This document shows positions 22,135 to 35,315 of a stretch of DNA of 64,000 bases, one piece after another. Every line of letters begins with the position of its first letter. Within the stretch, counting starts at the first letter, position 1. The stretch is from Microbacterium sp. 1.5R (GTDB lineage Bacteria > Actinomycetota > Actinomycetes > Actinomycetales > Microbacteriaceae), in the NCBI RefSeq assembly GCF_001889265.1, contig NZ_CP018151.1:1674001-1738000 (forward strand), given 5' to 3'. Position numbers and translations under genes: made by a program. A model generated the notes under the pieces. That model was not told the DNA's origin. It saw only the letters and a program-made list of their open reading frames with translations, and did not search any database.

Positions 22135-24194
22135 GCTCGTCTCCTCACCTTCAGAATGTGCACCGGCTCGGCGAAGGCGTCGAGGCGCACGTAGTTGTGA
22201 TCGGCCCACGTCCACACCGCACCGGTCAGGAGGTCCTCCACCTCGAACGGCTCGCCAGGTGGTACGCCCCAGATCGTGGTGTCGAGGTGCACGGTGGTCT
22301 CACGCACGGAGTGCGGATCGACGTTGGCGACGACGAGGATCGTATCGGAGTGGCCCGTGCCGGTGAACGCGGCATCGAGGTGCTTGCTGTAGACGAGCAC
22401 CGAGTCGTCGTCGCTCCAGTGCACGGAGAGATTGCGAAGCTGTCGAAGAGCCGGGTGCTCACGGCGGATCTCGTTCAGTCGACGCAGGAGAGGCGCAAGC
22501 GAGTCACCCGATGCCTCCGCGCCCTCCCAGTCCCGGAACTTGAACTCGTACTTCTCGTTGTCGATGTTCTCCTCGGAACCGGGCCTCGCCACGTTCTCGA
22601 AGAGCTCGTACCCGGCGTACACGCCGTACACAGGGGCGGCGGTGGCGGCGATGCAGGCGCGGATCCGATAGGCGGCGCGGCCACCGAACTGCAGGTACTC
22701 CGTGAGGATGTCATGCGTGTTCACGAAGAGATTCGGCCGCATGTAGTCGCTCGTCTCGTGCGAGACGCTGGTGAGGAACTCCTCGAGCTCCGCCTTGGTG
22801 TTGCGCCAGGTGAAATAGCTGTAGCTCTGTTGGAACCCCACGGCCGCGAGCGCACGCATCACGGCGGGTCGGGTGAACGCCTCGGCCAGGAAGATCACGT
22901 CCGGGTCCTGGGCGTTCACCGTCGCGATGAGCCATTCCCAGAACTGCAGCGGCTTCGTGTGCGGGTTGTCGACGCGGAAGATCTTCACGCCTTCGCGAAC
23001 CCAGTGCTGCACGATGCGGAGCATCTCCTGGTAGATACCGGCGGGATCGTTGTCGAAGTTCAGCGGGTAGATGTCCTGGTACTTCTTGGGCGGGTTCTCT
23101 GCGTAGGCGATGGTGCCATCCGGGAGAGTGGTGAACCACTCGGGGTGCTCATCGACCCACGGGTGGTCCGGAGAGGCCTGCAGCGCGAGATCGAGAGCGA
23201 CCTCCAGCCCTTCGTTCTTCGCCGCCCTGACGAATGCACGGAAGTCGGCCGGCTTGCCGAGCTCCGGGTGGATCGCGTCGTGGCCGCCGTCTGCGGAGCC
23301 GATGGCATACGGTGAGCCCGGATCGCCTGGCTCCGTCGTCAGAGTGTTGTTGCGTCCCTTGCGGTTGGTCGTTCCGATCGGATGGATCGGCACCAGGTAG
23401 ATGACGTCGAAGCCCATGGCGGCGACAGCGGGAAGACGTTTGGCGGCTGTCCTGAACGTACCGCTCTTGACAGTGCCGTCCTTCAGGCGTTTCGCGCCCT
23501 CCGAGCGGGGAAAGAACTCGTACCAGGCACCGACGCCTGCGGCGGTCCGCTCCACGAGCAGAGTGTGCGTGGCAGATGCTGAACGCAGCGTCATGAGAGG
23601 CCGCTCATGGAAGAGACCGCCCAGCTCGGCGTCGGTCGAGACCGCGGTGGTGGTCTCTGCATCGCCCCCCGCCAGTGCGGTGGCGAGTTCGCTGATGCGT
23701 CTGCGCTGAGCCGCAGGGCGATCCTTCTCTTTCGCTGCGCGCGCGAGAAGTTCGGCGCCGAGGGCTGCCATGACCGGCACATCGACGCCCGCGGCGACCT
23801 TCACCTCGGCGGCGTGCGCCCAGGTCGCGAAGTCGTCGGAGAACGCCTCGAAGCGAAACGTCCACTGTCCCTGCATGTCCACAGCGACCTCTGCTGCCCA
23901 GCGATCGCTCCCATCGAGCAAGGGCGTCAATCGGTGCAGGGACTCCTCGCCGTTCGGGGCCCCCAACCGAAGCTGCACCCCGATCAGGTCGTGCCCTTCA
24001 CGGAAGGCGACGACGCTGAACGGCACCACCTCGCCGACGAACGCCTTGGGCGCGAAGCCTCCGGGGACGGACGGTGCGCCGCCCACCAGAGGAATTCGCG
24101 TCGCGACGAGTCCGTCGCCGTCCGAGACGGCGCCCAGCGGGCGCGACGGGATCTGCGCGGGGCTTCGGAGAGCCTTCGGACTGATGCTGCTCAT
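22131..24194 (-). CDS. glgE: Alpha-1,4-glucan:maltose-1-phosphate maltosyltransferase
   Basis: GlgE extends alpha-1,4-glucans from maltose-1-phosphate, the central step of the actinobacterial trehalose-to-glucan route. The 687-aa protein has an N-terminal beta-sandwich region (FVGEVVPFSVVAFREGHD) and a GH13_3 barrel: DVIYLVPIHPIGTTNRKGRN, KIFRVDNPHTKPLQFWEW with the nucleophile Asp, FLAEAFTRP with the acid Glu, and NTHDILTEYLQ. The ATG at 24194 fits the family N-terminus. TreS and maltokinase, which supply its substrate, are not in the window. Confidence 0.94.
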   Translation of the reverse strand: MSSISPKALRSPAQIPSRPLGAVSDGDGLVATRIPLVGGAPSVPGGFAPKAFVGEVVPFSVVAFREGHDLIGVQLRLGAPNGEESLHRLTPLLDGSDRWAAEVAVDMQGQWTFRFEAFSDDFATWAHAAEVKVAAGVDVPVMAALGAELLARAAKEKDRPAAQRRRISELATALAGGDAETTTAVSTDAELGGLFHERPLMTLRSASATHTLLVERTAAGVGAWYEFFPRSEGAKRLKDGTVKSGTFRTAAKRLPAVAAMGFDVIYLVPIHPIGTTNRKGRNNTLTTEPGDPGSPYAIGSADGGHDAIHPELGKPADFRAFVRAAKNEGLEVALDLALQASPDHPWVDEHPEWFTTLPDGTIAYAENPPKKYQDIYPLNFDNDPAGIYQEMLRIVQHWVREGVKIFRVDNPHTKPLQFWEWLIATVNAQDPDVIFLAEAFTRPAVMRALAAVGFQQSYSYFTWRNTKAELEEFLTSVSHETSDYMRPNLFVNTHDILTEYLQFGGRAAYRIRACIAATAAPVYGVYAGYELFENVARPGSEENIDNEKYEFKFRDWEGAEASGDSLAPLLRRLNEIRREHPALRQLRNLSVHWSDDDSVLVYSKHLDAAFTGTGHSDTILVVANVDPHSVRETTVHLDTTIWGVPPGEPFEVEDLLTGAVWTWADHNYVRLDAFAEPVHILKVRRRA

Positions 24195-24270
24195 ACGTGC
24201 GGCCACCCCCCGAATGTACCGCTCGCGGCGTGAAGCGGGTAGCTCGCGGAGGGCCCCGGCGCGCCGCCGT

Positions 24271-26343
24271 TCATTCCACGCGGAAGAGTCGCATGGAGGT
24301 GCCGGGGATGGGAAGGACGTCGCCGGGGGCGAACACCTCGCCGCCGTCTTGCGGGCGGTCGTCGGCGCTCGACCACAGCGAGACGAAACGCGTCGCCTCC
24401 TCGAGGTCGTCGGGCAGACGCACGTCGATGGGCGACTCCGTCCCGTGCACGATGAGGAGGATCCGATTGGCCGATTCGCGATCGGGGGTCGAGGCCGCCA
24501 CATACTGCAGAGTGCGGTTACCAGGGTCCGTCCACTGCTGGCTCTCCATCGTCTCGCCGTTCTGATCGAACCAGTCCATGACAGAGGCGTTGGGGATGTG
24601 CTCACCGAGTCGGGCGTACCGGCTCGGACGCAGGGCGGGATTCTCGGAACGGAGCTGGATGAGTCGAGCGACGTGTGCGCGCAGGTCCTCCTGCCACGGT
24701 TCCGCGTCCCAGCCGAGCCACGTCATCGACGAATCCTGGGCGTAGGCATTGTTGTTTCCGCGTTGCGTCCGACCGACCTCATCGCCGGCCGTGAGCATGG
24801 GGATCCCGGCGGACAGCAGCAGGGTGCCGAGCAGGTTGCGCATCGCCTTTCGCCGGGCAGCGAGGATCGCAGGGTCGTCGGTCGGCCCCTCGATACCGTG
24901 ATTGAAAGCCCGATTCATGTCGGCACCATCGCGATTCTGTTCGCCGTTCGCCTCATTGTGCTTGACGTCGTACGACACGAGGTCGTGCATGGTGAAGCCG
25001 TCGTGCGCGGTGACGAAGTTGATGCTGGCCAGCGGCCCCCGAACATCGGCGAAAGTGTTCGACGAGCCGGCGAGACGCGTCGCGAAGCCCCCGATGCCGA
25101 CCGGCGCGGACGCACGACGCGCATAGTCGATGTCGCTCAGCCAGAAGTTCCTGACCCGGTCGCGGTAGCGGTCGTTCCACTCCATCCAGCCGTTCGGGAA
25201 GTTGCCGGTCTGCCAGCCGCCCATGCCGACGTCCCACGGCTCGGCGATGAGCTTGGTGTCGCGGAGGATCGGATCGTTCGCGATGGCGGTGAGAAGCGGG
25301 TGCTCGGGCGTATAGGTGTGCGAGCCGTCGCGCGCGATCGCGGCCGCGAGATCGAAGCGGAATCCGTCGATCTGCATCTCCTGCGCCCAGTAGCGCAGCG
25401 AGTCGAGCACGAGGCGCGCTCCGGCATCGGTCGAGGTGTCGAGCGTGTTGCCGCAGCCTGTCGTGTCGATGTACGCGCCTGATGCGTCCTGTCGGTAGTA
25501 GCTGGCGTTGTCGATGCCGCGCAGACTGGACCGAGGTCCACCGAGGCCCTCTTCCGACGTGTGGTTGTACACGACGTCCAGGATGACTTCGAGTCCGGCT
25601 TCGTGCAGCAGTCGCACCATGCCTTTGAACTCGGCGAGAACGGCCTCGGGGCCGCCCTTGCGTGCGTCCTCCGTGGCGTAGGCGTTGTGCGGTGTGAAGA
25701 AGTTGAGGGTGTTGTAGCCCCAGTAGTTCGTGAGGCCGCGCTCGAGCAGGCGAGGCTCCGGAACGAACGCCTGAACGGGCAGGAGCTCGATCGAGGTGAT
25801 CCCGAGAGAGTGGAAGTACTCGATCATCGCGGGATGCGCGAGTCCGGCGTATGTGCCGTGCAGAGCCGGGGGCACATCGGGCTGACGCTTGGTCAGCCCC
25901 TTCAGGTGCCCTTCGTAGATCACGGTGCGGTCGAGCGGTATCCGTGGCTTGACGGACTCTCCCCAGTCGAACCCGTCGACGATCACCACGGAGCGCCACT
26001 CCTCGTAGCCGTCGCCCTGCGCGAGACCGCGAGCGTAGGGGTCGAGGAGCAGAGTCTCGGGGTTGAACGTGTTCCCCGGCCCGTGTGGCCCTCCGACGCG
26101 GATCGCATACCGGGTGCCGGGCTGGAGCAGTTCTGTCGTCACCTCCCAGATGCCGCCGGGAAGGCGTGCGAGATCGACCTGGTCGATGACCCAGTCGAGG
26201 TCGGTGGCATCGAAGACGACGAGTTCGATGGAGGACGCGTTCTGCGACCAGACGCGGAGGGTTCCGACGCCGTCGTGAAGGCGCACACCGAGGTTGTCGA
26301 GTGCAGTACCGCCGGGCACGGTGATGTCTCGGATCGCGGGCAT
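24271..26343 (-). CDS. glgX: Glycogen debranching enzyme GlgX
   Basis: Hydrolyses alpha-1,6 branches in glycogen and limit dextrins. It has 690 aa with a CBM48 N-terminus (NLGVRLHDGVGTLRVWS) and an isoamylase-type GH13 barrel: VILDVVYNHTSEEG, GFRFDLAAAIARDG with the nucleophile, KLIAEPWDVG with the acid, and NFVTAHDGFTMHDLVSY. A TATGGT box six bases before the ATG suggests a leaderless transcript of its own, separated by 76 bp from the downstream glgE-glgB pair. Confidence 0.94.
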   Translation of the reverse strand: MPAIRDITVPGGTALDNLGVRLHDGVGTLRVWSQNASSIELVVFDATDLDWVIDQVDLARLPGGIWEVTTELLQPGTRYAIRVGGPHGPGNTFNPETLLLDPYARGLAQGDGYEEWRSVVIVDGFDWGESVKPRIPLDRTVIYEGHLKGLTKRQPDVPPALHGTYAGLAHPAMIEYFHSLGITSIELLPVQAFVPEPRLLERGLTNYWGYNTLNFFTPHNAYATEDARKGGPEAVLAEFKGMVRLLHEAGLEVILDVVYNHTSEEGLGGPRSSLRGIDNASYYRQDASGAYIDTTGCGNTLDTSTDAGARLVLDSLRYWAQEMQIDGFRFDLAAAIARDGSHTYTPEHPLLTAIANDPILRDTKLIAEPWDVGMGGWQTGNFPNGWMEWNDRYRDRVRNFWLSDIDYARRASAPVGIGGFATRLAGSSNTFADVRGPLASINFVTAHDGFTMHDLVSYDVKHNEANGEQNRDGADMNRAFNHGIEGPTDDPAILAARRKAMRNLLGTLLLSAGIPMLTAGDEVGRTQRGNNNAYAQDSSMTWLGWDAEPWQEDLRAHVARLIQLRSENPALRPSRYARLGEHIPNASVMDWFDQNGETMESQQWTDPGNRTLQYVAASTPDRESANRILLIVHGTESPIDVRLPDDLEEATRFVSLWSSADDRPQDGGEVFAPGDVLPIPGTSMRLFRVE

Positions 26344-26438
26344 GAGTACACCATAGAGGTCTGCGCTCGGGTCTCAGGACAGCATGCACTCAGTTCGATG
26401 TGCACGCCACTGCGCGGAAAATGGGGGAGAGTGGAGGG

Positions 26439-27614
26439 ATGCAGCACTATCTCGACCACGCCGCGACGACGCCGCTGCGTCCCGAGGCGCGGGAGGCGTG
26501 GCTCGAAGCGAGCGAGATGGTCGGGAATGCGTCATCGACGCACGGTGCCGGCCAGGACGCGCGGCGCCTGCTCGAGGAGGCACGCGAGCGCTCGGCCGCA
26601 GTGCTCGACTGCGACCCCATCGAGGTCGTGTTCACCTCCGGGGGTACGGAGTCGATCAATCTCGCGCTTCAGGGGTTGTGGCAGGCGCGGCCGGCGGAGT
26701 CGGATGCCATCGTGATGCCGGATGCCGAGCACCACGCGACGATGGACACCGTCGAGGCCCTGGTGGCGGCAGGGGCGGTGCTACGCGCTGTTCCGGTATA
26801 TCGCTCGGCGGCCATCGACGTGGACGAGTTCACTGCCCAGCTTCCGGGCGCGGCGCTGGCGACCGCGCTCGTCGCCAACAACGAGGCCGGGACGATCAAC
26901 GACGCCGCGATGCTGGCGTCGTCGACCGCGCAGGCCCTCGTTCCCCTCCATCTCGATGCGGTCGCGGCCCTCGGCCACCTGCCTCTGTCGTTCCGCGCGC
27001 TGAGAGGCGATGCGCCCGACTCGGTCGGTCTTGTCGCGATGAGCGTGGCCGGACACAAGATCGGCGCGCCGGTCGGCGTCGGAGCCTTGGTGGTCGCTCG
27101 CACCGCGCGGCTCTCCGCACTCCTTCGCGGCGGCGCGCAGCAGCGCGGACTTCGCGCCGGAACGCAGGACGTGGCCGGTGCCGCGGCCTTCGCCACCGCG
27201 CTCGAGCTCGCCGAGTCGGAGCGAGAGACGGAGACCGCGCGGCTGGCGACGATGCGCGATCGGCTGATCGACGGCATCCTGGCGCGGGTGCCGCAGGCCG
27301 AGCTTCTGGGAGACGGCTCGCGACGGCTCCCCGGCAACGCCCACATACTGTTTCCCGGAGCGGTGGGGGAGAGCCTGCTCTTCCTTCTCGACATGGCAGG
27401 CGTCGCCGCGTCGACCGGGTCGGCCTGCCAGGCGGGTGTGGCGGAGCCATCGCATGTCGTGATGGCGATGGGGCGCAGTGAGCAGGACGCGCGCAGCGCC
27501 CTCCGATTCACGCTGGGACGCACATCGACGGACGCCGACGTCGATGCCGTCCTCGCATCCATCGGCGAGGCCTACCTGCGGGCTTCCGGCTCCGGCTCAG
27601 CCGCACGCTCGTAG
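26439..27614 (+). CDS. Cysteine desulfurase (NifS/IscS family)
   Basis: A PLP enzyme that takes sulfur from cysteine. The 391-aa product starts MQHYLDHAATTPLRPEA; TSGGTESINLAL binds phosphate, HLDAVAALGH and AGHKIGAPVGVGAL contain PLP contacts and the Schiff-base Lys, and STGSACQAG holds the catalytic Cys. It lies 9 bp upstream of mnmA, so its likely task is supplying sulfur for tRNA 2-thiouridine. Upstream in-frame ATGs at 26400 and 26421 are possible but the family begins at the DHAATTP segment; a GGAGGG lies unusually close to the chosen ATG. Confidence 0.9.
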   Translation: MQHYLDHAATTPLRPEAREAWLEASEMVGNASSTHGAGQDARRLLEEARERSAAVLDCDPIEVVFTSGGTESINLALQGLWQARPAESDAIVMPDAEHHATMDTVEALVAAGAVLRAVPVYRSAAIDVDEFTAQLPGAALATALVANNEAGTINDAAMLASSTAQALVPLHLDAVAALGHLPLSFRALRGDAPDSVGLVAMSVAGHKIGAPVGVGALVVARTARLSALLRGGAQQRGLRAGTQDVAGAAAFATALELAESERETETARLATMRDRLIDGILARVPQAELLGDGSRRLPGNAHILFPGAVGESLLFLLDMAGVAASTGSACQAGVAEPSHVVMAMGRSEQDARSALRFTLGRTSTDADVDAVLASIGEAYLRASGSGSAARS

Positions 27615-27623
27615 ACTGGTCCC

Positions 27624-28721
27624 ATGAGGATTCTTGCGGCCATGAGTGGCGGAGTGGACTCCGCAGTCGCGGCCGCACGGGCCGTGGACGCGGGGCACGA
27701 CGTCGTCGGCGTGCATCTCGCGCTGTCCCGGGCGGGCGGCACGCTGCGCACCGGAAGCCGGGGATGCTGCACGATCGAGGATGCGCTCGATGCGCGTCGC
27801 GCGGCCGATCTCCTGGGCATCCCGTTCTACGTCTGGGACTTCTCCGAGCGCTTCCGCGACGACGTGATCGCCGATTTCGTCTCGGAGTACCAGGCAGGGC
27901 GCACCCCCAATCCCTGCATGCGCTGCAATGAGAAGATCAAGTTCGCCGCCCTTCTCGAGCGCGCCATCGAGCTCGGTTTCGACGCGGTGTGCACCGGGCA
28001 CTACGCGACGCTGATCCCCACGGACGCCGGTCTCGAGCTGCACAGAGCCGCGGACAACGCCAAGGATCAGTCCTATGTGCTCGGCGTACTCACCGCCGAG
28101 CAGCTCGCGCACACCTACTTCCCGCTCGGAACGACTCCGTCCAAAGCAGTCGTGCGTGCCGAGGCGGAGGAGCGTGGGCTGAGTGTCGCGCAGAAGCCCG
28201 ACAGCCACGACATCTGCTTCATTCCCGACGGTGACACGCGAGGCTGGCTGGCCGAGAAGGTCGGTACCGCCACCGGTGAGATCGTCGACCGCACGGGCTC
28301 CGTCGTCGGCTCGCACGAGGGCGCGCACGCTTTCACGGTCGGTCAGCGCCGTGGTCTGAAGCTCGGCGTCCCGGCCCCCGACGGCAAGCCCCGCTTCGTA
28401 CTCGAGGTGCGGCCGGTGTCCAACACGGTGGTCGTGGGGCCGAAGGAGGCTCTCGCGACACGTGAGATCTCGGGCGATCGATTCAGCTGGGCGGGCGCAG
28501 CGCCCGTCGACTCCGAGTTCGACTGCGAGGTGCAGATCCGCGCCCACGCCGAGCCGGAAGCAGCCCGGGCATTCGTCTCGCCCGAGGGCGTGCGCGTCGT
28601 TCCCGAGCAGCCGCTCAACGGCGTCGCGCCGGGCCAGACCGCCGTGCTGTACGTCGGAACGCGTGTGCTCGGCCAGTTCACGATCGACCGCACCGTGTCC
28701 GCAGTGCCGGTCGACGCATAG
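27624..28721 (+). CDS. mnmA: tRNA-specific 2-thiouridylase MnmA
   Basis: Adds sulfur to U34 of tRNA-Lys, -Glu and -Gln. The PP-loop [11 protein letters not shown] is at residues 6-16; the catalytic Cys pair lies in [13 protein letters not shown] and in the more C-terminal [13 protein letters not shown]. The 365-aa length is normal. TAGACT stands six bases before the ATG with no Shine-Dalgarno sequence, so the gene looks leaderless even though it also follows the desulfurase closely. Confidence 0.95.
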   Translation: MRILAAMSGGVDSAVAAARAVDAGHDVVGVHLALSRAGGTLRTGSRGCCTIEDALDARRAADLLGIPFYVWDFSERFRDDVIADFVSEYQAGRTPNPCMRCNEKIKFAALLERAIELGFDAVCTGHYATLIPTDAGLELHRAADNAKDQSYVLGVLTAEQLAHTYFPLGTTPSKAVVRAEAEERGLSVAQKPDSHDICFIPDGDTRGWLAEKVGTATGEIVDRTGSVVGSHEGAHAFTVGQRRGLKLGVPAPDGKPRFVLEVRPVSNTVVVGPKEALATREISGDRFSWAGAAPVDSEFDCEVQIRAHAEPEAARAFVSPEGVRVVPEQPLNGVAPGQTAVLYVGTRVLGQFTIDRTVSAVPVDA

Positions 28722-28754
28722 CGCCTGCCTCTCGATGTCGGCGCCCGCTCGTAG

Positions 28755-31552
<2,798 letters not shown>

Positions 31553-31594
31553 CGCGCAGGCTGGCCCTTCAGGATGGCTGCCCATCGGTGCACG

Positions 31595-31638
31595 CGAGCG
31601 CGCCGTGCCCGGACTTTCGTCCGGGCACGGCGCGCTCG
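31595..31638. terminator. Very strong bidirectional hairpin terminator
   Basis: A perfect 20-bp stem, starting CGAGCGCGCCGTGCCCGGAC, with a 4-base TTTC loop, between the convergent ligA-linked gene and the DEAD-box helicase gene. No long T-run follows. Confidence 0.8.
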
Positions 31639-31655
31639 ATGCGTTCTACGGCTGA

Positions 31656-33500
31656 TCAGCCCTTGTGTCGGGGCTTGCGGAACGGCTTCTCGCCTCGCTC
31701 ATCGGTGCGAGCAGGACGGTCGTCACGGTCGTAGCGCGGACGGTCATCGCGGCGCTCGAACCCACCGCGGGCGCCGTCACGAGGGCCGTCGTTACGACGG
31801 GCTCCAGGCCCACGGTCGGGCTTGATCTCGATGAGCCGACCCGAGATGCGGGTGTCCTTCAGCTTCTCCAGGACGGACGAATCGAGGTTCGCCGGCAACT
31901 CGACGACAGTGAAGTCCGGCCGGATGTTGATCGCGCCGAAGTCATCACGACCCAGGCCGCCCTCATTCGCGAGTGCGCCGACGATCTGACGGGGCTCGAC
32001 GCGGTGACGGCGTCCGACCTCGATGCGGTACGGCTTGTAGTCGCCGCGCCCACGGCGCTCGCGCGGTTCGCGGGTCTCGCGACGCTCGCGAGTGTTGCTC
32101 TCGCGCGGCGGACGGTTGTCGTACTCGACCGCTTTCGACAGGGCGTCGTCGGCCGGGTCGAGCAGCAGAGGAGTATCGCCCTGGGCGACGACAGCGAGCG
32201 CAGCTGCGACATCGGCCTCGGGCACATCGTGGTTGCGCACGTAGTGGTCGATGATGTCGCGGAACTTCTCGATGCGGGTGCTATCGCTGAGCGCGGTCGT
32301 GATCGCGTCGTCGAAGCGGGCGAGGCGCGTGGTGTTCACGTCGTCGAGGCTGGGCAGCTGCATCTGAGTGGGCTGCTGACGCGTGGCCTTCTCGATCGAC
32401 TTGAGCAGGTAGCGCTCACGCGGGGTGATGAAGCTGATCGCGTCTCCGGTGCGTCCCGCGCGGCCGGTGCGGCCGATGCGGTGCACGTACGACTCGGTGT
32501 CGGTGGGGATGTCGAAGTTGATGACGTGGCTGATGCGCTCGACGTCGAGACCGCGAGCGGCCACGTCGGTCGCGACGAGGATGTCGAGCTTGCTCGCCTT
32601 GAGCTGGTTGACGCTGCGCTCACGCTGGACCTGCGGCACGTCGCCGTTGATGGCGGCGGCGGAGTATCCGCGGGCACGCAGCTTCTCGGCCAGCGTCTCG
32701 GTCTCGTTCTTCGTGCGGACGAACACGATCATGCCGTCGAAGTTCTCGACCTCGAGGATGCGAGTGAGCGCATCCACCTTCTGCGCGTACGACACCACGA
32801 GGTACCGCTGCGTGATGTTGGTGCCGGTGGCGGTCTTCGACTTGATGCTGATCTCTTCGGGCTCACGCAGGTACTTCTGCGCGAGTCGGCGGATCTGCGG
32901 GGGCATCGTCGCTGAGAAGAGGGCTACCTGCTTCTCCTCGGGCGTCTGCGCGAGGATCTGCTCGACGTCTTCGGCGAAGCCCATCTTGAGCATCTCGTCG
33001 GCTTCATCGAGCACCAGGTACTGCAGCTGGGACAGGTCGAGGGTGCCCTTGGCGAGGTGGTCCATGATGCGACCGGGGGTGCCGACGATCACGTGCACGC
33101 CGCGGCGCAGCGCCGACAGCTGCACGCCATAGCCCTGTCCGCCGTAGACGGGGAGGACGTGGACGCCCTTCATCTTCGAGGCGTACGACTCGAACGCCTC
33201 GCACACCTGCAGAGCGAGCTCGCGGGTCGGAGCCAGCACGAGAGCTTGCGGGGTCTTCTGGGACACGTCGAGGCGCTCGAGCACGGGGAGCGCGAATGCC
33301 GCGGTCTTTCCCGTTCCGGTCTGCGCCATACCGACGACATCGCGACCGGAGAGCAGGGTCGGGATCGTGGCGGCTTGGATGGGGGAGGGGGTCTCGTAGC
33401 CGAGGTCCTTGATGGCCTTGAGGACGGGGCCGGTGATGCCGAGCTCCTCGAATCCAGGGGTCTCGGGGGCGTCGGTGGGCACAGCGTCTTCAGGAGTCAC
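31656..33500 (-). CDS. deaD: DEAD-box ATP-dependent RNA helicase (CsdA/DeaD type)
   Basis: A 614-aa RNA helicase for ribosome assembly and mRNA unwinding in the cold. Motifs in order: the Q motif (GITGPVLKAIKDLGYETPSPIQ), AQTGTGKTAAF, PTRELALQ, GTPGRIMDH, VLDEADEML, FSATMP, and HRIGRTGRAG. The C-terminus has a DbpA-type RNA-binding region (YRIEVGRRHRVEPRQIVGAL) and an Arg/Gly/Asp-rich tail typical of actinobacterial DeaD. Confidence 0.94.
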   Translation of the reverse strand: MTPEDAVPTDAPETPGFEELGITGPVLKAIKDLGYETPSPIQAATIPTLLSGRDVVGMAQTGTGKTAAFALPVLERLDVSQKTPQALVLAPTRELALQVCEAFESYASKMKGVHVLPVYGGQGYGVQLSALRRGVHVIVGTPGRIMDHLAKGTLDLSQLQYLVLDEADEMLKMGFAEDVEQILAQTPEEKQVALFSATMPPQIRRLAQKYLREPEEISIKSKTATGTNITQRYLVVSYAQKVDALTRILEVENFDGMIVFVRTKNETETLAEKLRARGYSAAAINGDVPQVQRERSVNQLKASKLDILVATDVAARGLDVERISHVINFDIPTDTESYVHRIGRTGRAGRTGDAISFITPRERYLLKSIEKATRQQPTQMQLPSLDDVNTTRLARFDDAITTALSDSTRIEKFRDIIDHYVRNHDVPEADVAAALAVVAQGDTPLLLDPADDALSKAVEYDNRPPRESNTRERRETREPRERRGRGDYKPYRIEVGRRHRVEPRQIVGALANEGGLGRDDFGAINIRPDFTVVELPANLDSSVLEKLKDTRISGRLIEIKPDRGPGARRNDGPRDGARGGFERRDDRPRYDRDDRPARTDERGEKPFRKPRHKG

Positions 33501-33547
33501 TGACCAAGGGTAGCGCTTCGCGGGATTCCGCGCCTGTGAGGGCGCCC

Positions 33548-35248
33548 TCAGGAGCCGGAAGTCAGAGTGAGCAGTCTCTCCTTGACCTGGCGACGCAGCA
33601 CCTTGCCGATCAGCGATTTGGGCAGCTCGTCGACGATGAACAGACGCCGCGGAACCTTGTACGGGGTGAGGATGCTGCGCGCATACTCGCGGATCGCTTC
33701 GACGTCGACGTCTGCCCCCGCGTCGACGACGATCGCGGCGACGACCTCCTCGCCGGAGTGGTCGCTCGGCAGACCGACCACGGCAGCGTCCACGACCTGA
33801 GGATGCTGACGCAGAGCGCTCTCGACCTCGGTGGGGGCCACATTGAAGCCGCCGGTGATGATCAGCTCCTTGATGCGGTCGACGATCCGGATGAAACCCG
33901 CCTCATCGACCGTCACGATGTCACCGGTGCGGAACCAGCCGTCGACGAAGACGGCCTCCGTCTCCTCCGGCTTGCCGTAGTAGCCGGAGAACACCTGGGG
34001 GCCGCGCACCAGGAGCTCGCCCGCGGATCCCTCAGGAACGTCGACGGTCGGGTTCTCGGGATCGACGACGCGGCATTCGGTTCCCGGAAGAGGAAGTCCC
34101 ACGGTGCCGGGCACGCGGTTGTCAGCTACGGGGTTCGCCATCAACACGGGGGAGCACTCGCTGAGTCCGTATCCCTCGACGAGGAAGCCATGCGTCGCCG
34201 CCTCGAACGGCACCACGAGTTCGTGCGGCAAAGCCATGGCACCGGAGATCGCGACCTCGATGCCGTCGAGCGAGACATCCTTCGCCTTCGCCGCCGACAG
34301 CAGGCGGTCGGCGATCGGGGGCACGAGGGGAAGGAAGGTGGCGGGGTGCTTCTTCATCACGTCGAGCACGAGATCCGGATCGAACTTCGGGAAGAGCACC
34401 AGGCGCGCACCCATGGACATCGCGAACGTCAGGCAGAGCGTCAGACCGTATGCGTGGAACATCGGCAGCACCGCGTACACGACGCAGCCCTTGCCGCGCT
34501 GGATCGACGGAACCCATGCCTGCGACTGCGCGGCGTTCGCGAGCAGGTTGCCGTGGGTCAGGGCGGCGCCCTTGGGGGTTCCCGTCGTGCCGGACGTGTA
34601 TTGGATGATCGCGAGGTCGTCGGTGGCGGGCTTCGGGTGCGCGGCAGGGATCGGGGCGGACTGCACCAGCGAGTCCCAGGTGACGGTTCCTCGCACCTTC
34701 TCGGTCAGAGCGGCGCGAGACTCACGGGCCTTCGCCACCGGCAGCCGTAGCGCCACACGAGTGAGAAGGGGCATCGCGCGCGTCACATCGACGGAGATGA
34801 GGTTCGTCACGGCGAGGTCGGCGGGGAACTCCTGCACCGTGGCGACGACCTTGTTCCACACGATCGCGTGCTTCGCGCCATGGTCCTCGAACTGCTTCCG
34901 CAGCTCGCGCGGGGTGTAGAGCGGGTTGTGCTCGACGACGACGGCGCCGAGACGGAGCACCGCGTAGAACGCCACGATGTGCTGCGGACAGTTCGGAAGC
35001 ACGATCGCCACGGGATCGCCCGCCCGCACGCCGAGGTCGCGCAGTCCTGCGGCTGCTCGGTCGATCGCATTCTGCAGTTCTGAGTACGACGTCTCACGAC
35101 CGAAGAACTGCAGGGCGGGGGCATCCGGGTAGTCGCGGGCGGACGCGGCGACGATGTCGACCAGCGATCCGGACACGGGGGAGAGGTCTTCCGGGACGCC
35201 TGCGGCATAGCTGGCGATCCATGGGCGAGGAGGCTGGTACGAGCTCAC
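33548..35248 (-). CDS. Long-chain-fatty-acid--CoA ligase (AMP-forming)
   Basis: A 566-aa ANL-superfamily enzyme. The P-loop YTSGTTGTPKGAALTHGNL, the acyl/AMP region EGYGLSECSP, WFRTGDIVTVDEAGF, VDRIKELIITGGFNVAPTEVE and the C-terminal Lys in KSLIGKVLRRQ are intact. It activates fatty acids for degradation or lipid synthesis. The GTG at 35248 is chosen: TATGCT lies exactly six bases upstream, indicating a leaderless start; a more distal ATG adds 18 proline-rich residues unlike the family. Confidence 0.9.
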   Translation of the reverse strand: MSSYQPPRPWIASYAAGVPEDLSPVSGSLVDIVAASARDYPDAPALQFFGRETSYSELQNAIDRAAAGLRDLGVRAGDPVAIVLPNCPQHIVAFYAVLRLGAVVVEHNPLYTPRELRKQFEDHGAKHAIVWNKVVATVQEFPADLAVTNLISVDVTRAMPLLTRVALRLPVAKARESRAALTEKVRGTVTWDSLVQSAPIPAAHPKPATDDLAIIQYTSGTTGTPKGAALTHGNLLANAAQSQAWVPSIQRGKGCVVYAVLPMFHAYGLTLCLTFAMSMGARLVLFPKFDPDLVLDVMKKHPATFLPLVPPIADRLLSAAKAKDVSLDGIEVAISGAMALPHELVVPFEAATHGFLVEGYGLSECSPVLMANPVADNRVPGTVGLPLPGTECRVVDPENPTVDVPEGSAGELLVRGPQVFSGYYGKPEETEAVFVDGWFRTGDIVTVDEAGFIRIVDRIKELIITGGFNVAPTEVESALRQHPQVVDAAVVGLPSDHSGEEVVAAIVVDAGADVDVEAIREYARSILTPYKVPRRLFIVDELPKSLIGKVLRRQVKERLLTLTSGS

Positions 35249-35315
35249 CCGCCCAGCATAGGGCGGCTTCGCCGGACTGCAGGGACCCGGTGAGCACGGC
35301 AACTAGACTGGGGCC

